Source of the DNA: Blastocystis hominis
Lineage: Eukaryota > Sar > Bigyra > Opalinata > Blastocystidae
Direction of reading: 5' to 3'
NCBI RefSeq assembly: GCF_000151665.1
Contig: NW_013171849.1
Span: 248,001 to 312,000 of the forward strand
Length of the DNA: 64,000 bases
The translations under genes and the position numbers were made by a program. Of the stretch, positions 1 through 9,567 are shown piece after piece. Below the pieces are notes generated by a model. It was not told where the DNA came from and did not search any database. It was given only the letters and a program-made list of their open reading frames with translations. Each line of letters starts with the position of its first letter. Position 1 is the first letter of the stretch.

Positions 1-752
1 CTCGGTGCAATAGGAGTCGTGGAAATTATTGGAATCCACCACAATCGAGTGCATCTGCCGAATGGCCAAACGTCGCTTGAAACGTTGAAATACTCCCATC
101 AAAAAAGAGAAAAAATACAGTAGTCCTATCGACGTCCAAAGCACGATGGAAAGCTGGAGGAAGGTTACAAACATATCCCAAAACGTCGGTACCGTCAGGA
201 TTTCCTCCCCTGTCGAATTTACCACAACAAGCAATCGGGATAGGGATCCGTTTTTATGCAAATACGATTGAAGCACGGATCCTGAAGCGTGTGTAATAAA
301 AATACTCGAGATCGATAGCTACACATTAGAACAATATAGAAAACTCACATTCCAATCAGATTTCGTACCCATCTCTATCAACTCGTCATTCTCGAAGGGA
401 GATGGAAGGGAGTTCATGATAATAGCGGCAACTGCTCCCGATGACTCAATCTACCTTTTACAATCATCAAGTCAACACTTACATTTGCAACCTTTGTATC
501 AAACGAGCATCTCCTCGGCCCTCCTCGAATCGCAAGTACAATCGATCCAGTATGATTATTCTTCAAAGGCGTACAGGCATCAAAAGGATCGCTCTCCTCG
601 AGAAATCCCACAATAGAGGTGTTCTCATACTGCCTCCCAAACCGAGCTTGTGTGTGCGAAAACACCTCCTCGATAGATGAGATGGCAATAAGCGCAAAAC
701 CGCGACGTACAATAAGTAGAAAGAGGAAAAAAGATATAACGACTGATTTCAT
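1..752 (-). CDS. PA-domain transmembrane protein (GRAIL/RNF13-like), 3' end cut by the window edge
   Basis: The protein starts at 752 with a hydrophobic signal peptide (MKSVVISFFLFLLIV). A protease-associated domain follows, with the typical DPFDACTPL and CSFDTKVAN motifs. Removing GT-AG introns at 451-482 (32 bp) and 319-348 (30 bp) keeps the frame and restores the second half of the domain (GAVAAIIMN, ISIFITHASGS). Next come a hydrophobic membrane segment (FLQLSIVLWTSIGLLYFFSF) and a basic cytosolic stretch (QRFKRR) that runs off the window at base 1. PA-TM proteins of this architecture usually carry a C-terminal RING-H2 ubiquitin-ligase domain and act in endosomes or the secretory pathway. 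The RING would lie outside the window, so the ligase role is inference. A vacuolar sorting receptor is the alternative. Confidence 0.75.
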
Positions 753-880
753 TTACAACATAGACACAATAATGACATTATCTTGTCAACACGAAAAGAA
801 TCCAAAAATAGTCACGATTTTCACACAAACAGTACTCGCTATTTTAGTTATCAAATTCAATTCAATTAAATTCAATTAAA

Positions 881-1579
881 TTAGTATTTTCTTTGACTAC
901 GATGATGACGCGAGTGACTTCCACTGCGACTTCGGCTGCGACTTCGACTCCGACTTCGTGAATGCAAACGGCGTCGAGAACGAGAATCAGAACGCTCATG
1001 TCCTGAGCGAGAATGATGATGACGGTGATGCGAGCTCGTTTCTCTGCGCTTCTCCTCGTCGAACACCGATTTAAACACTCTCTGTACATATACAACCACT
1101 CCTGCACTAAATCCTCTCAACCGTCTTTACCATCAATTTGAGCTCCGTCCAAATAATCCATCGCTCTCAGTGCTTCTTCTTCCGAATTCATCTCAACTAA
1201 ACCCACTCCCTGAGAGATGGCAGTTTGGTCTCTCCGCAGGAGTTTGACACGCCGAACCACTCCATAGTTACTGAATATCTCTCGCAGATGTCGCTCGTTC
1301 GTGTTTCTAGATGGAATCAAGAAGAGTGCCGGAGCATACGTAGTTAGATTCTTTATGGAAAGAGTGACGGGCTTGTTTGCACGATCTCTACAGATTTACC
1401 CATGGGGACCTTTGAGTACAATTCCCGCTTTGTTTCTTCCAAATCGCTCTTATTTTCGTTGTCTTCCTTTTCTTGCTCTGCTTCTTATGAAAAGACAGTA
1501 AACTACCTTTTTCCTTTACCTTCTCGTTTTCGGCTTTCGGCAGAGATGGAGAGTGCTCCTCCTTGTTTTCTGTATCCAT
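881..1579 (-). CDS. RNA-binding protein with RRM and RS tail, RNPS1/SR45-like splicing factor
   Basis: After a charged N-terminal part, one RRM is assembled across several introns of about 28-36 bp: VTLSIKNL (RNP2), an ERHLREIFSNYG helix, GVGLVEMN (RNP1 region) and the DYLDGAQIDG end. The YLDGAQIDG ending is what is seen in RNPS1/SR45, which sit in the exon-junction/ASAP complex and link splicing to mRNA quality control. The C-terminus is an RS/RH-rich tail (SRSRSRSRSRSRSGSHSRHH) ending at a genomic TAA. The start at 1579 (MDTENKEEH) is the first ATG of the charged leader. Exact boundaries of the most 5' intron are uncertain. A generic SR protein is possible, but the single RRM followed by RS repeats favours RNPS1. 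Confidence 0.72.
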
Positions 1580-1643
1580 TCGTTGCTCCCAAGTCTGAGG
1601 GAAAGATTTGTGTGACTCCACAAACAGAAAATAATACAAAAAG

Positions 1644-2257
1644 CTAAATTTCCTTACTAACAGTCAGCATCACCCACGAATCGATGGATGATGGCTTGAG
1701 TTTATCCTCCAATTCTCTCCATGGTTCTTCCCTCACAATTTTGTATCCCAGTCGCTTCATATCGTCTTTCGAATATCCTCGTGGAAGATAGACCTGCAGT
1801 TGCACTTCCTCTTTTCCTGCTTCATGGAGAACGTATTCACAATTGCGCAATAGCGAGCTTGAGAGACCCAGTCCCATATACTCCGGTAAAACACTGAGTA
1901 ACTCGATTGCCCCCGTTTTCTCGTCAATTTCTCGAATCATTACGGCAGCAACGACTTCATCTCAAAGTAACATCCAAATGACATTTCTACTTGCCAGAGT
2001 CTTGTATCCCCATAGTTCTACTTTTTCCGTAGCAAAAATGTGTTCTAATTGACTCTTAGACGTCCTCCGAATGTGAACATCTACTGAAAAGAGTAGTTTC
2101 GATCCATACTCTTGAAAACTGCCATGGTTTCTGAATATGCAATATTTATACAGGTTGTAACATTTTCCAAATCATTCCACGTAAATTTGTGAAGCTTGAT
2201 GTCTTTCGTACTCTGCAATTCAAGAATTACAGGATTTCCTACAGGCTGATCATTCAT
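1644..2257 (-). CDS. GNAT-family N-acetyltransferase
   Basis: Two introns (26 and 30 bp) are needed. After splicing, the central part reads EVVAAVMIREID, ELLSVLPEYMGLGLSSSLL, then a helix and a beta segment. The motif LSVLPEYMGLGLSSSLL matches GNAT motif A (V-x-P-x-x-x-x-G-x-G), which binds the pyrophosphate of acetyl-CoA, except that the usual R/Q-G-x-G is MGLGLSS. The protein is about 185 residues, normal for a one-domain GNAT. The start at 2257 (MNDQPVGNPV) is the first ATG of the open frame. The substrate cannot be told from sequence. A variant polyadenylation motif (TGTTTGTG on the minus strand, 1619-1626) lies just downstream, inside the 5' flank of the next gene. Confidence 0.72.
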
Positions 2258-2398
2258 TGCGCTCTATTCGAGTGAGTGAATCGATCAAACTCCTTATTGT
2301 CCCTAAATTCCGAATACCAGCCCCTTACTAAATTGGGTCGTTTTGGACGAAAGTGCTCCAGTCTTTACTGATCGTGTAGATTTTCTTTCTCATCACTC

Positions 2399-2913
2399 AT
2401 GGCTGATCAAATTAAGAATGTGGAAATGACATCCCTAGCTTCTGACCATCCAGAAACAAAGGTTTTTACATGTTTTTCTGGTGAAGTGTAGTATGGATTG
2501 CCGGCTGCCAGATATGATAAATGGGCAAAGGACGTACAAAAGCGTAAGGAAACTCATCCGTTTGAAGAAAGACGAATTGGTTGGATTATGCCCAAACCCG
2601 ATTACAAGGTAGTCTGCTGTGGGCAGAGTTGGGGCGATCTGTGTATGCATTTTTGTGGACTAATGACTGATAGTTTTTATTCTCTTTTTAATGTTGGTTT
2701 TTTATGGCGTAAACGCTCTGATAGTTGTTATTTTGTGGAATATTACTTCTCTCGATTTCGTCTTGGTATCGTAGTCACTTTATTTTATGCTTCATTGTAG
2801 GTACATATATGGGATCATTGGAATCGTTGGTTTAATTTGTTTATTCTCCCTGGTGGCGTATAATGGGAAAAACGTGGACAATCGCCGCTTGGAGGAACTT
2901 GCAGATGGTATTT
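2399..2913 (+). CDS. Two-pass membrane protein of unknown function, stop codon made by polyadenylation
   Basis: ATG at 2399 (MADQIKNVEM). Introns at 2462-2491 (30 bp), 2643-2673 (31 bp) and 2771-2800 (30 bp) are all GT-AG and keep the frame. The roughly 145-residue product has a charged cytosolic N-terminal half (DYKVVCCGQSWGDL), then two hydrophobic helices (FFILFLMLVFYGVNALIVVI and YIYGIIGIVGLICLFSLVAY), and ends ...RRLEELADGI. No genomic stop follows. Instead an in-frame T at 2913 is followed after 4 bases by TGTTTGTT (2918-2925), so cleavage and poly(A) addition would give T+AA = TAA. Without this the frame runs to 3065 across the 3' end of the convergent gene. I do not recognise the family. 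Confidence 0.7.
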
Positions 2914-2917
2914 GTTT

Positions 2918-2934
2918 TGTTTGTTGCACAAACA
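2918..2934. other. Palindromic double polyadenylation signal between convergent genes
   Basis: TGTTTGTTGCACAAACA is an inverted repeat of TGTTTGT around TGC. The plus strand gives TGTTTGTT (2918-2925) for the gene ending at 2913. The minus strand gives the variant TGTTTGTG (2934-2927) for the gene ending at 3001. One short palindrome appears to serve both convergent transcription units. Confidence 0.6.
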
Positions 2935-3000
2935 TGATGCAGTTCCAAAGGCTTTTCCTTCTACAGAGCTCTTCGCTCTTCGCTCTTCACTCTTCACGGC

Positions 3001-4676
3001 TTACAGGAACTTCATGTAGATCTTGTTCTTGGTCACAGCCACTCCCACCAGGTTGTTCTGGCTGAGGATCGATCGGTCCGGTCCGTACTCATAGAACTGA
3101 CCGGACTCTCTGTTGGCCATTCCGAAGGGTCTTCCCTCCAGCAGCTCTCCCTTGGAGTTCGTGTAGATGGCTCGGCCAGGAGTGAATCGCTGCTTGGTGG
3201 GCACCTTGAACATACCGGCGAACTGGATCATGAGCTTGCCGTTCTTGGACTTCTGCGCAATACCGAAGGGGCGAGGCAGCACCACTCCATAGTGCATGAA
3301 CACGCGGTTCTGGTCCGTGACGCGGTTCTCCAGGATCACGAAGTCGCCCATTCCGCTCTCGCAGAGATCGTACGAGAAGGCTCCCGAGGTGAGGCTGACC
3401 ACGTACGTGGGCGACGCCACCGAGATATCGCGCGAGGAGGACACCGAGCACAGCACCAGGCAGAGGCGGTGAATGACCTGGTCCTCGTAGAACACGGCGA
3501 ACGTCGAGGGAGAGAGAATGCGCATGTCGATCTTCTCGGGGTAGAAGACCGAGCCGCCGTTCTGGATGGTGCGCGACGATCCGAAGGAGATATCGTTGTC
3601 CTCGCGGTTGAAGTGGACCATCACCGCAATGATGGAGTGCTCGAGCGCGTCCGAGAACACCATGATCGCATTCTGGTTGTCGAAGTTGTCCATGTCCATG
3701 TAGTTGTGCGACATCGCCCAGGCCAAGTACTTCCACTCACCGACCTCGATCTTATCGTTATTGATCGTGCACAGCACCGCCGTCACGGCAGGGTAGTAGA
3801 ACGACGAGTTGAACAGACGACCCGTCGCCGCAATAATGAAATGGTTCGCGTCCATTCCAGCCACCTTGTGGAACTCGTAGCTGTTTCCCACACGCGTCTC
3901 CTTTCCCAGAGAGATCTGCGCGTTGTTTCCCGTGCCCTTTATCTCCGCCTTGCGCGTGTACAGACCATGGTTGCGCTCGTAGATCATCGCCATCGTGGTG
4001 TTGGTCAGAGCATCGAGATGCGGGAACTTGTCGTTGTCCACATCGCCCATCGGAGTGGGAATACCGAACTGGAAGCTCACCGTCAGAGGGCCCGAATCAG
4101 GACGAGTCACCAGCACGGTCAGAGGCAGCAGCTCGTTCGAACCGACGATGACGAACGTGTCGCGGTTCAACGCAATCACTTCACTCACACGGCGGATCTG
4201 ACCGTCCACAGTGGGCAGGTCCCTCTTTCCCATCTGCACCTCGAAGTTTTCGAAGGTGCCACGGAAGGCAGCCACACCTCCATCGAACACAGCCAACGTC
4301 ATGAAGTGGTTCAGCTGTCGCAGCTTCACGTTGTTCATGCTGTAGGTGATGGGCTCTTCCGCAACGTTGCGGTAGATGGTGGTTCCGGCACCAGGCCAGG
4401 CATTTCCCTTCCAATCAATGCTCACGGGCATTCCAGGCTGGAATTTAGCCCAATCCTCAAAGAACGGGAATTCGTAGGAGTACATCTTGTTCTGGATCTG
4501 CTCCTACAAATCAGCATCCAAACTCAAAAACAAACAGCGCTGCAGAATCCAAGACTGATGCACGAGAAGATGAAGGCCAAAAGGACCAAGATAATCGAGA
4601 TATAATAGCAGAGAGACGATCGCAGATCGCTCTTTTTAGTGTAAGTTTCTACCTTTCCTCCGAGTAAAGTCTCCAT
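3001..4676 (-). CDS. Large type II membrane protein, unknown family
   Basis: The start at 4676 gives METLLGGKVE, a basic stretch and one membrane helix (YYISIILVLLAFIFSC). A 32-bp intron (4504-4535) joins this to a long uninterrupted exon of 494 codons ending at TAA 3001. The body is GC-rich and beta-strand-like, with repeated glycine- and asparagine-rich turns (for example WAMSHNYMDMDNFDNQNAIM and FSDALEHSIIAVMVHFN), which suggests a repetitive beta fold in the lumen or outside the cell. I recognise no catalytic motif or named domain. Only one intron in 1.7 kb is low for this locus. The 3' end faces the convergent gene at 2399-2913 across a shared palindromic poly(A) signal. Confidence 0.72.
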
Positions 4677-4711
4677 CACCTATGTGTTACAGAAAACAAA
4701 AATACAAACAC

Positions 4712-4897
4712 TTAGGAAATAATTATTTGTAGATACAAAACACAAGAGTGTTTTGTATGTCGTCGCACATGATCGCGGAACGAAATTGTCCCATATTGCG
4801 GAATGACAAACCGATTCTGATTGGCCGATGCCACATTACTGTTTTCGAGTAAGATACACACCAGGAAACAGGAAACAGTCACATGCACAAGAGACAA
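4712..4897 (-). CDS. Possible 61-residue secreted peptide
   Basis: A short open frame begins with a signal-peptide-like sequence (MSLVHVTVSCFLVCILLENS) followed by about 35 polar residues. It fills the gap between the poly(A) motif of the eIF2A gene (4915-4922) and the start of the next gene at 4676. There is no homology I can name, and it may simply be 5' leader of that gene. Confidence 0.25.
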   Translation of the reverse strand: MSLVHVTVSCFLVCILLENSNVASANQNRFVIPQYGTISFRDHVRRHTKHSCVLYLQIIIS

Positions 4898-4914
4898 AAC
4901 ACTTTTCTGGTTTC

Positions 4915-4922
4915 AACAAACA
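4915..4922 (-). other. Polyadenylation motif TGTTTGTT of the eIF2A gene
   Basis: On the minus strand the motif lies about 20 bases after the eIF2A stop codon. It has a T exactly five bases upstream of its first base, the same spacing as at the other genes here. Confidence 0.65.
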
Positions 4923-4942
4923 AATCACTCTTTAACAAGCCA

Positions 4943-7231
4943 TCACATGTTGTTCAGCTTTGCCTGAATCTCTTGGGCTTCTTGTTTCAATTTCTCCTCC
5001 TCCTTTACCTTTGCCTGCTGGGCGTCTGTTAAAATTTCAAATTTCGCCTTTATCTCGGCGATTTCGCTCAGCTTCTTCTGGACAGTCTTCATCTACGCTC
5101 AATTCCCCTCGCCTCGCATACTCGCTTCTTCAAAGCGTCGCCCGAACTCTCTTGAGGCGATTTCGGACTCACCGAAGCAAAGATGTCGTCCAGCACGTTC
5201 ACTCCCGGAGCTGGCTGCGTATACGTCGGTACACCGCGAGGACTTAGTCCCACTCTCATCGCTGTCCCTTGTCCCATTCCCTTCGGTCCCATCGGCGAGG
5301 CGCTCTTCGTGAGTCCCGGCAAGCCTGCAGGTTGAATTCCAGGCAGCGGACGCGACGTTCTAGAATGAGTAGCTCCATCCAAGCCCACTTCGGATCGTTC
5401 TTTTTCTTCGCAGCACTAGTAGCACCTGCAGCATTCATAGCAGCAGGCGTATTCGGCTTCGCAGAGCCTTGCTTCGCTCGCAGATGAGGCGGCACATACT
5501 TCGATGGCGCCTTCTTGGCGACGGTGGCCCGCATTTCATTCATGTCGTCCACCGTGGGCGGGCGAATGGGGAGAATTCCGGGAAGCACGGGGCGAACAGA
5601 CACCTCGTACAGCAAGTCGAAGTCCTCCTGATAGACCTTCTTTCCGTTGAACTTGTACACATAGAGGCGATTGTCGACCTTCATGCGCGGGTAGCACGTT
5701 CCCAGAATCAAATAGCGACTGTTCGGAGCCCAGGCGCACGACGTGATGTAGTCCGTGTGGAACTGCACGATCCGCTTCCGATCCACGTCGTCCCAGATGA
5801 AAATGTCCCCGTTGAGATTTCCGAAGCCCTGCCAATCGAGTCGAAGCAGCACACCTACGCCGAGAAGAAGCAGGCGACCGTGCGGCGACCAGAGCAGCGT
5901 GTTCACGTTCAGCTTGCCGCAGCTGCCTTCTTCCTTGCAGTCCTTCGTTGTGAATCTTCGCCTCACGCCCTCTCCTCAATCCAAACAAAGTCGAGGCCGC
6001 GGGGATCGACGCCGTGATCGCGCACAAGCGCGAGCCGTCCGGCGAAAACTGCGATTCCTGCACCGACTGCTCCTTCAATTCATTCAAGGCCTTCTCGCCC
6101 CTACGCCTCGCAGAATGTTCAGCAGCATGTCGGGACGCTGCTTGAAGTCGTTGAATAGATAATAAAGGAAATTGCGGCCGTAGTACGACGCACCGGTCTG
6201 CGTCTCAACGTTTCTCTTCGGTCGCTTACCTGATCCACGTCGTTGCTGACCGTCACCACCGCGCGATCGCCCGCTTTGTTCCACTCGCAGAAGGCCTGGT
6301 TGCAATTCAGCATGCGGCGATTCAGCTGCAGAGCCAGGTGGTTTCCCTGCGTTCGCGACTTGTCGGCGAAATAGGCCAGCATGCCTTCGCCGTTGCGCAG
6401 CGGCGTAAACACCACGAGCTAAGCGTGAAGCAGGGAGAGAAGCGAAACGGCAGGACACGTCGAGGAGGGGGAGAGAGACACGTAAGAGGTGGAATTCACG
6501 GTGAACGGAGCAGCGACGCTCGAGTCAGTGCTCTTCAGCTCTTGCTGCATTGATTCATCCGCAAAGTTGTGGCCATTGTAAAGAGTGATCTGCGAATGAG
6601 AGAGAGAGCAGAGAGCGGAAATACAATATCGCCGTGGTGGAACATCGCGTGGTCCTCTTGGTTGTCCCATTGGATGTACGGCCAGAGCTGGAATCAGTTA
6701 CAAAAGAGCAAATAGAGATGTACCTGGCGAGAAAAGGACTTTTGAACGACCGAGAAGTGGAGTTCGCCGGTCTTCAAATCCCAGATTTGGAGATTCGGAT
6801 CCGATTTATACGGAACGATCGTCAAAAGCCAACTATTCAGAGGAGAAATGCTCACGGCCACAACCTTGGGCAGGTTGAGAGCAAAGCGCTCTGTTCTCCT
6901 ACCATCAAACATTGCAGAAAAGCACACTTATTCATGTCAAAAACACGGACTCCGGTAGTTTCACGATAGACGCAAATACTTCCATCGGAACTCCAAGAAA
7001 TTCCTTCCTACCATCAATCTCCCCCAATGCACGTACACAGCACGTAGATTCGAAAAACTCTTTCTTCTGAGGCATTCCGTCCTCATCATTCATCGAGTAC
7101 AAGGTCACTCCCTGCCCGTAAAGCCACATTTAGCACTTTCTCACTTTCTTTGAACGAACAACGAATTCCAGCGGAGGAAGCTCTCCCTTTTTTGCGGCTA
7201 CGCATAAAATCGTTTTCATACTTATACGCAT
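4943..7231 (-). CDS. EIF2A: Eukaryotic translation initiation factor 2A, WD-repeat protein
   Basis: The gene is split by several introns of about 29-33 bp. Spliced segments include SSDGSICVYRETTG, VAVSISPLNSWLLTI, YYGRNFLYYL, QSVQESQFSPDG, a blade with NTLLWSPHGRLLLL, GFGNLNGDIFIWD, TSCAWAPNSRYLILGTCYPR and the diagnostic KYVPPHLRAKQG. These are the conserved parts of the eIF2A nine-bladed propeller and the linker after it. The C-terminus is a charged coiled coil (VQKKLSEIAEIKAKFE ... QAKLNNM) ending at TGA 4943. eIF2A binds the 40S subunit and can deliver Met-tRNA in a GTP-independent way; it is a distinct protein from the eIF2 alpha subunit. Two in-frame ATGs (7231, 7219) are possible starts. 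The gene is divergent from the phosphatase gene at 7523. Confidence 0.88.
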
Positions 7232-7522
7232 TACAAAGAGTGGAAAATGGGTAAAAAAAAAAGTGGTTCATTCGAAACAGGGGGATTCGGAAGAAATCCT
7301 CTATTGCATTCCTATTCTAAACCGGTTATGGGCTAATTCCAAGTATCCGCAATGTGTTTAAAATATCGCTAATCTGTAAACCATACACCATTTCCGTTAT
7401 AGCATAAAAAACCTGGACGCAGAAACGAGCGGAATGGGTATGATTTGGAAAGTATGATAAATATAGGATAATGACCACTGTACGCTCTAGGATTACAAAG
7501 TCTAATCCCATTTTTGATTAAC
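7232..7522. other. Divergent intergenic region, likely two-way promoter
   Basis: About 290 bp separate the divergent eIF2A and phosphatase start codons. A 61-codon minus-strand frame (7326-7511) is the only ORF. It has no recognisable domain and I do not call it a gene. No clear core-promoter element is visible. Confidence 0.4.
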
Positions 7523-8534
7523 ATGATTGCAGATCTTGATGCTTGGGTTGAAAAACTCCGTCAGAAAATTCCGTTGGAGGAGAATGAACTTGAATTATTG
7601 TGCCGTATTGTAAAGGACTTGCTCATGCAGGAGCCCAACGTTATTGTATGACCAGTTGGTTTGACTCATGGCCGTAGCCCGTTTCCACTCCCGTAACCGT
7701 CTGCGGAGATATCCATGGACAATACTACGATCTGAAGAAATTGTTCCGTCTCGGCGGTGATGTGCCTGAGACGAAATACGTCTTTATGGGAGATTACGTG
7801 GATCGTGGATACTTCAGTGTCGAATGTATCGAGCTGTTCCTCTGTCTGAAAGCGCGCTATCCGGACCGCATCGTCCTACTGAGAGGAAACCACGAGGGTC
7901 GTCAGATCACCCAGGTGTACGGCTTCTACGATGAGTGCATGCAGAAGTACGGTAGCACCAATGCCTGGAAGTATCTGGTGGACATTTTCGACTGCATGAG
8001 CATCGCTGCGCTGATCGACGACAAAATCCTGTGTGTGCATGGCGGTCTGTCCCCGTTCATCCGCACCGTAGACCACATCAACAGCATCTACCGCTTCCAA
8101 GAAGTAGCCAACGAGGGTCTCTACGCCGATCTGCTCTGGTCCGATCCCGAGCCTGACATCGAAGGGTGCGTCCTCGCCTCTCCCTCAAGCCTAGATTCAA
8201 GCGCAACTTCCGCGGGGCTGGCTGGATCTTCGGCGCAGACGTGGCAAAGGAGTTCAATCAGATCAACGGTCTGGAGCTGGTGTGCCGAGCTCATCAAATG
8301 GCTATGGACGGGTACCAGTACTTCTTCGACAAGGCAGTGTGCACGGTAGGCGAAGAGGAGGAGAGGAGTGACGGAAAGGTGTGGTCCGCTCCCAATTACT
8401 GCTATCGATCGGGAAATCTGGCGTCCATTCTGCAGCTGAGCGAGACGCTGGAGAGACACTTTGAAGTGTTCAAGGAGGAAGATCCGGATAAGAGAACGTA
8501 TCCTGCGGACCAGCCAGTGAGATACTTGCTTTAA
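7523..8534 (+). CDS. PP2A-like serine/threonine phosphatase catalytic subunit, PP4/PP6 (Sit4) type
   Basis: Introns at 7646-7677 (32 bp), 8166-8194 (29 bp) and 8346-8378 (33 bp) keep the frame. The product of about 305 residues has the full metallophosphoesterase set: GDIHGQ, GDYVDRG, LLRGNHE, HGGLSP, CRAHQ and [10 protein letters not shown], which bind two metals and give the catalytic histidine. [14 protein letters not shown] and [13 protein letters not shown] are closest to PP6/PP4/Sit4 rather than PP1 or calcineurin. The C-terminus ...VRYLL replaces the usual YFL that is methylated in PP2A, PP4 and PP6. Assignment between PP4 and PP6 is uncertain. The gene ends with a genomic TAA at 8532-8534, and TGTTTGTT follows at 8547. 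Confidence 0.88.
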
Positions 8535-8546
8535 CGTGCCATGGGT

Positions 8547-8554
8547 TGTTTGTT
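8547..8554 (+). other. Polyadenylation motif TGTTTGTT of the phosphatase gene
   Basis: It starts 12 bases after the TAA stop, with a T at 8542, five bases upstream of its first base. Confidence 0.65.
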
Positions 8555-8638
8555 GGAAATACGAGTGGGAGAGGAGGAAGGAGCGATTGGTGAGGGGTGA
8601 GAGTCTGAAATTGATGGGAAATAGGATAAACGGAACCA

Positions 8639-9477
8639 ATGAACGAGTTGGCTGAACCATTCAAAATTGGAGTATTCCGTGATAGTGTGGATTCTCCAGA
8701 CGTTGTGTACACTGCAAAAACAACAAGAACGGATCCATTTTTTGACAGTCCGTTTGGAAGTCCGATGCGAACTGATTCGAAGAGGAAGTAGAGTTCAACC
8801 AGATTGGTAATATGAAAGCTATTTTTACAAACAAGGGAACTTTTATATCATTTTCGGGGATCACACGAAGAAGGGATTCACGCTATCGCTGGGTCCGAAT
8901 AGGTTTATGTGGTGTTCATGGATTGAAAGATAGATGGGTTTTCATGTTTTTTCTTTTTCTCTTGACTCTTCTTGGTGTCATTGTTTACTATACAATAGAT
9001 CTGGTCACCCTAAAAATCGCACGATACATGTATGTGATCAGTTATGCGTGTGCCATGTTTTGTTACATTTACACAGGAACGATGAATCCTGGAGTGATTA
9101 TTCGTGATGAAAACAACGCCATCGAAAATGGAGACGATTTGGAAAAGCAGGGATATACTTACTGCAGCATCTGTCAGTTGTATCGACCCCCTAAAGCCAA
9201 CCACTGTAATATTTGTGGAGTTTGCTTCTACAAGTACTTCCTTATTTTGTTTCTCTTTAATCCTAGTTATGATCACCATTGCGGTGTTATAGGGTATTTC
9301 CGTGCCGAGTCGCTAATTCATAGTCAGTGTATCGCAAAGTACAATCTCTACACGTTTTACGCGTTCATCATGAGCATCGGAATCACAATTTCCATCGCCA
9401 ATTGGTATTTCTACAATCCATTTCACACACTTCCAATGATGCGTTCATTCTTTTCTAAATTCATTGCTCCTCTGTAA
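8639..9477 (+). CDS. DHHC-type protein S-acyltransferase (palmitoyltransferase) with a degenerate CRD end
   Basis: Four introns (8788-8818, 8903-8933, 9234-9266, 9294-9323; 30-33 bp) are needed. The N-terminus (MNELAEPFKIGVF) leads into LGPNRWVFMFFLFLLTLLG, the first of about four membrane helices. The cysteine-rich domain reads YCSICQLYRPPKANHC, NICGVCFYNYDHHC, then GVIGQCIA. So the Cys/His ligands and the catalytic DHHC cysteine are present, but the usual PWVGNCIG after DHHC is GVIGQCIA, lacking Pro-Trp. Two further helices (LYTFYAFIMSIGITISIANW) follow. The roughly 235-residue protein is short for the family. It should transfer palmitate to protein cysteines at Golgi or plasma membrane; activity with the altered loop is unproven. 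Confidence 0.82.
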
Positions 9478-9567
9478 AAACAAAGCCCAGATCTCGTTCA
9501 TTGTTCCTCTTGTTTCCCTTTCCTTTGTTTCTATCCAGCAAACAATTCTCACCACACTGATTCACAA

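Noticed and set aside
2820-3065. C-terminal extension of the two-helix membrane protein up to 3065
   Set aside because: It would run through its own polyadenylation motif and antisense over the neighbouring gene end; the composition is not protein-like.
3292-4605. 437-codon plus-strand ORF
   Set aside because: Antisense shadow of the long exon of the membrane protein gene; His/Arg/Val-rich composition typical of a shadow frame.
7326-7511. 61-codon minus-strand ORF with ISDILNT, reminiscent of MOZART1
   Set aside because: The similarity stops after seven residues and no splice variant continues it. It lies in the divergent promoter region.
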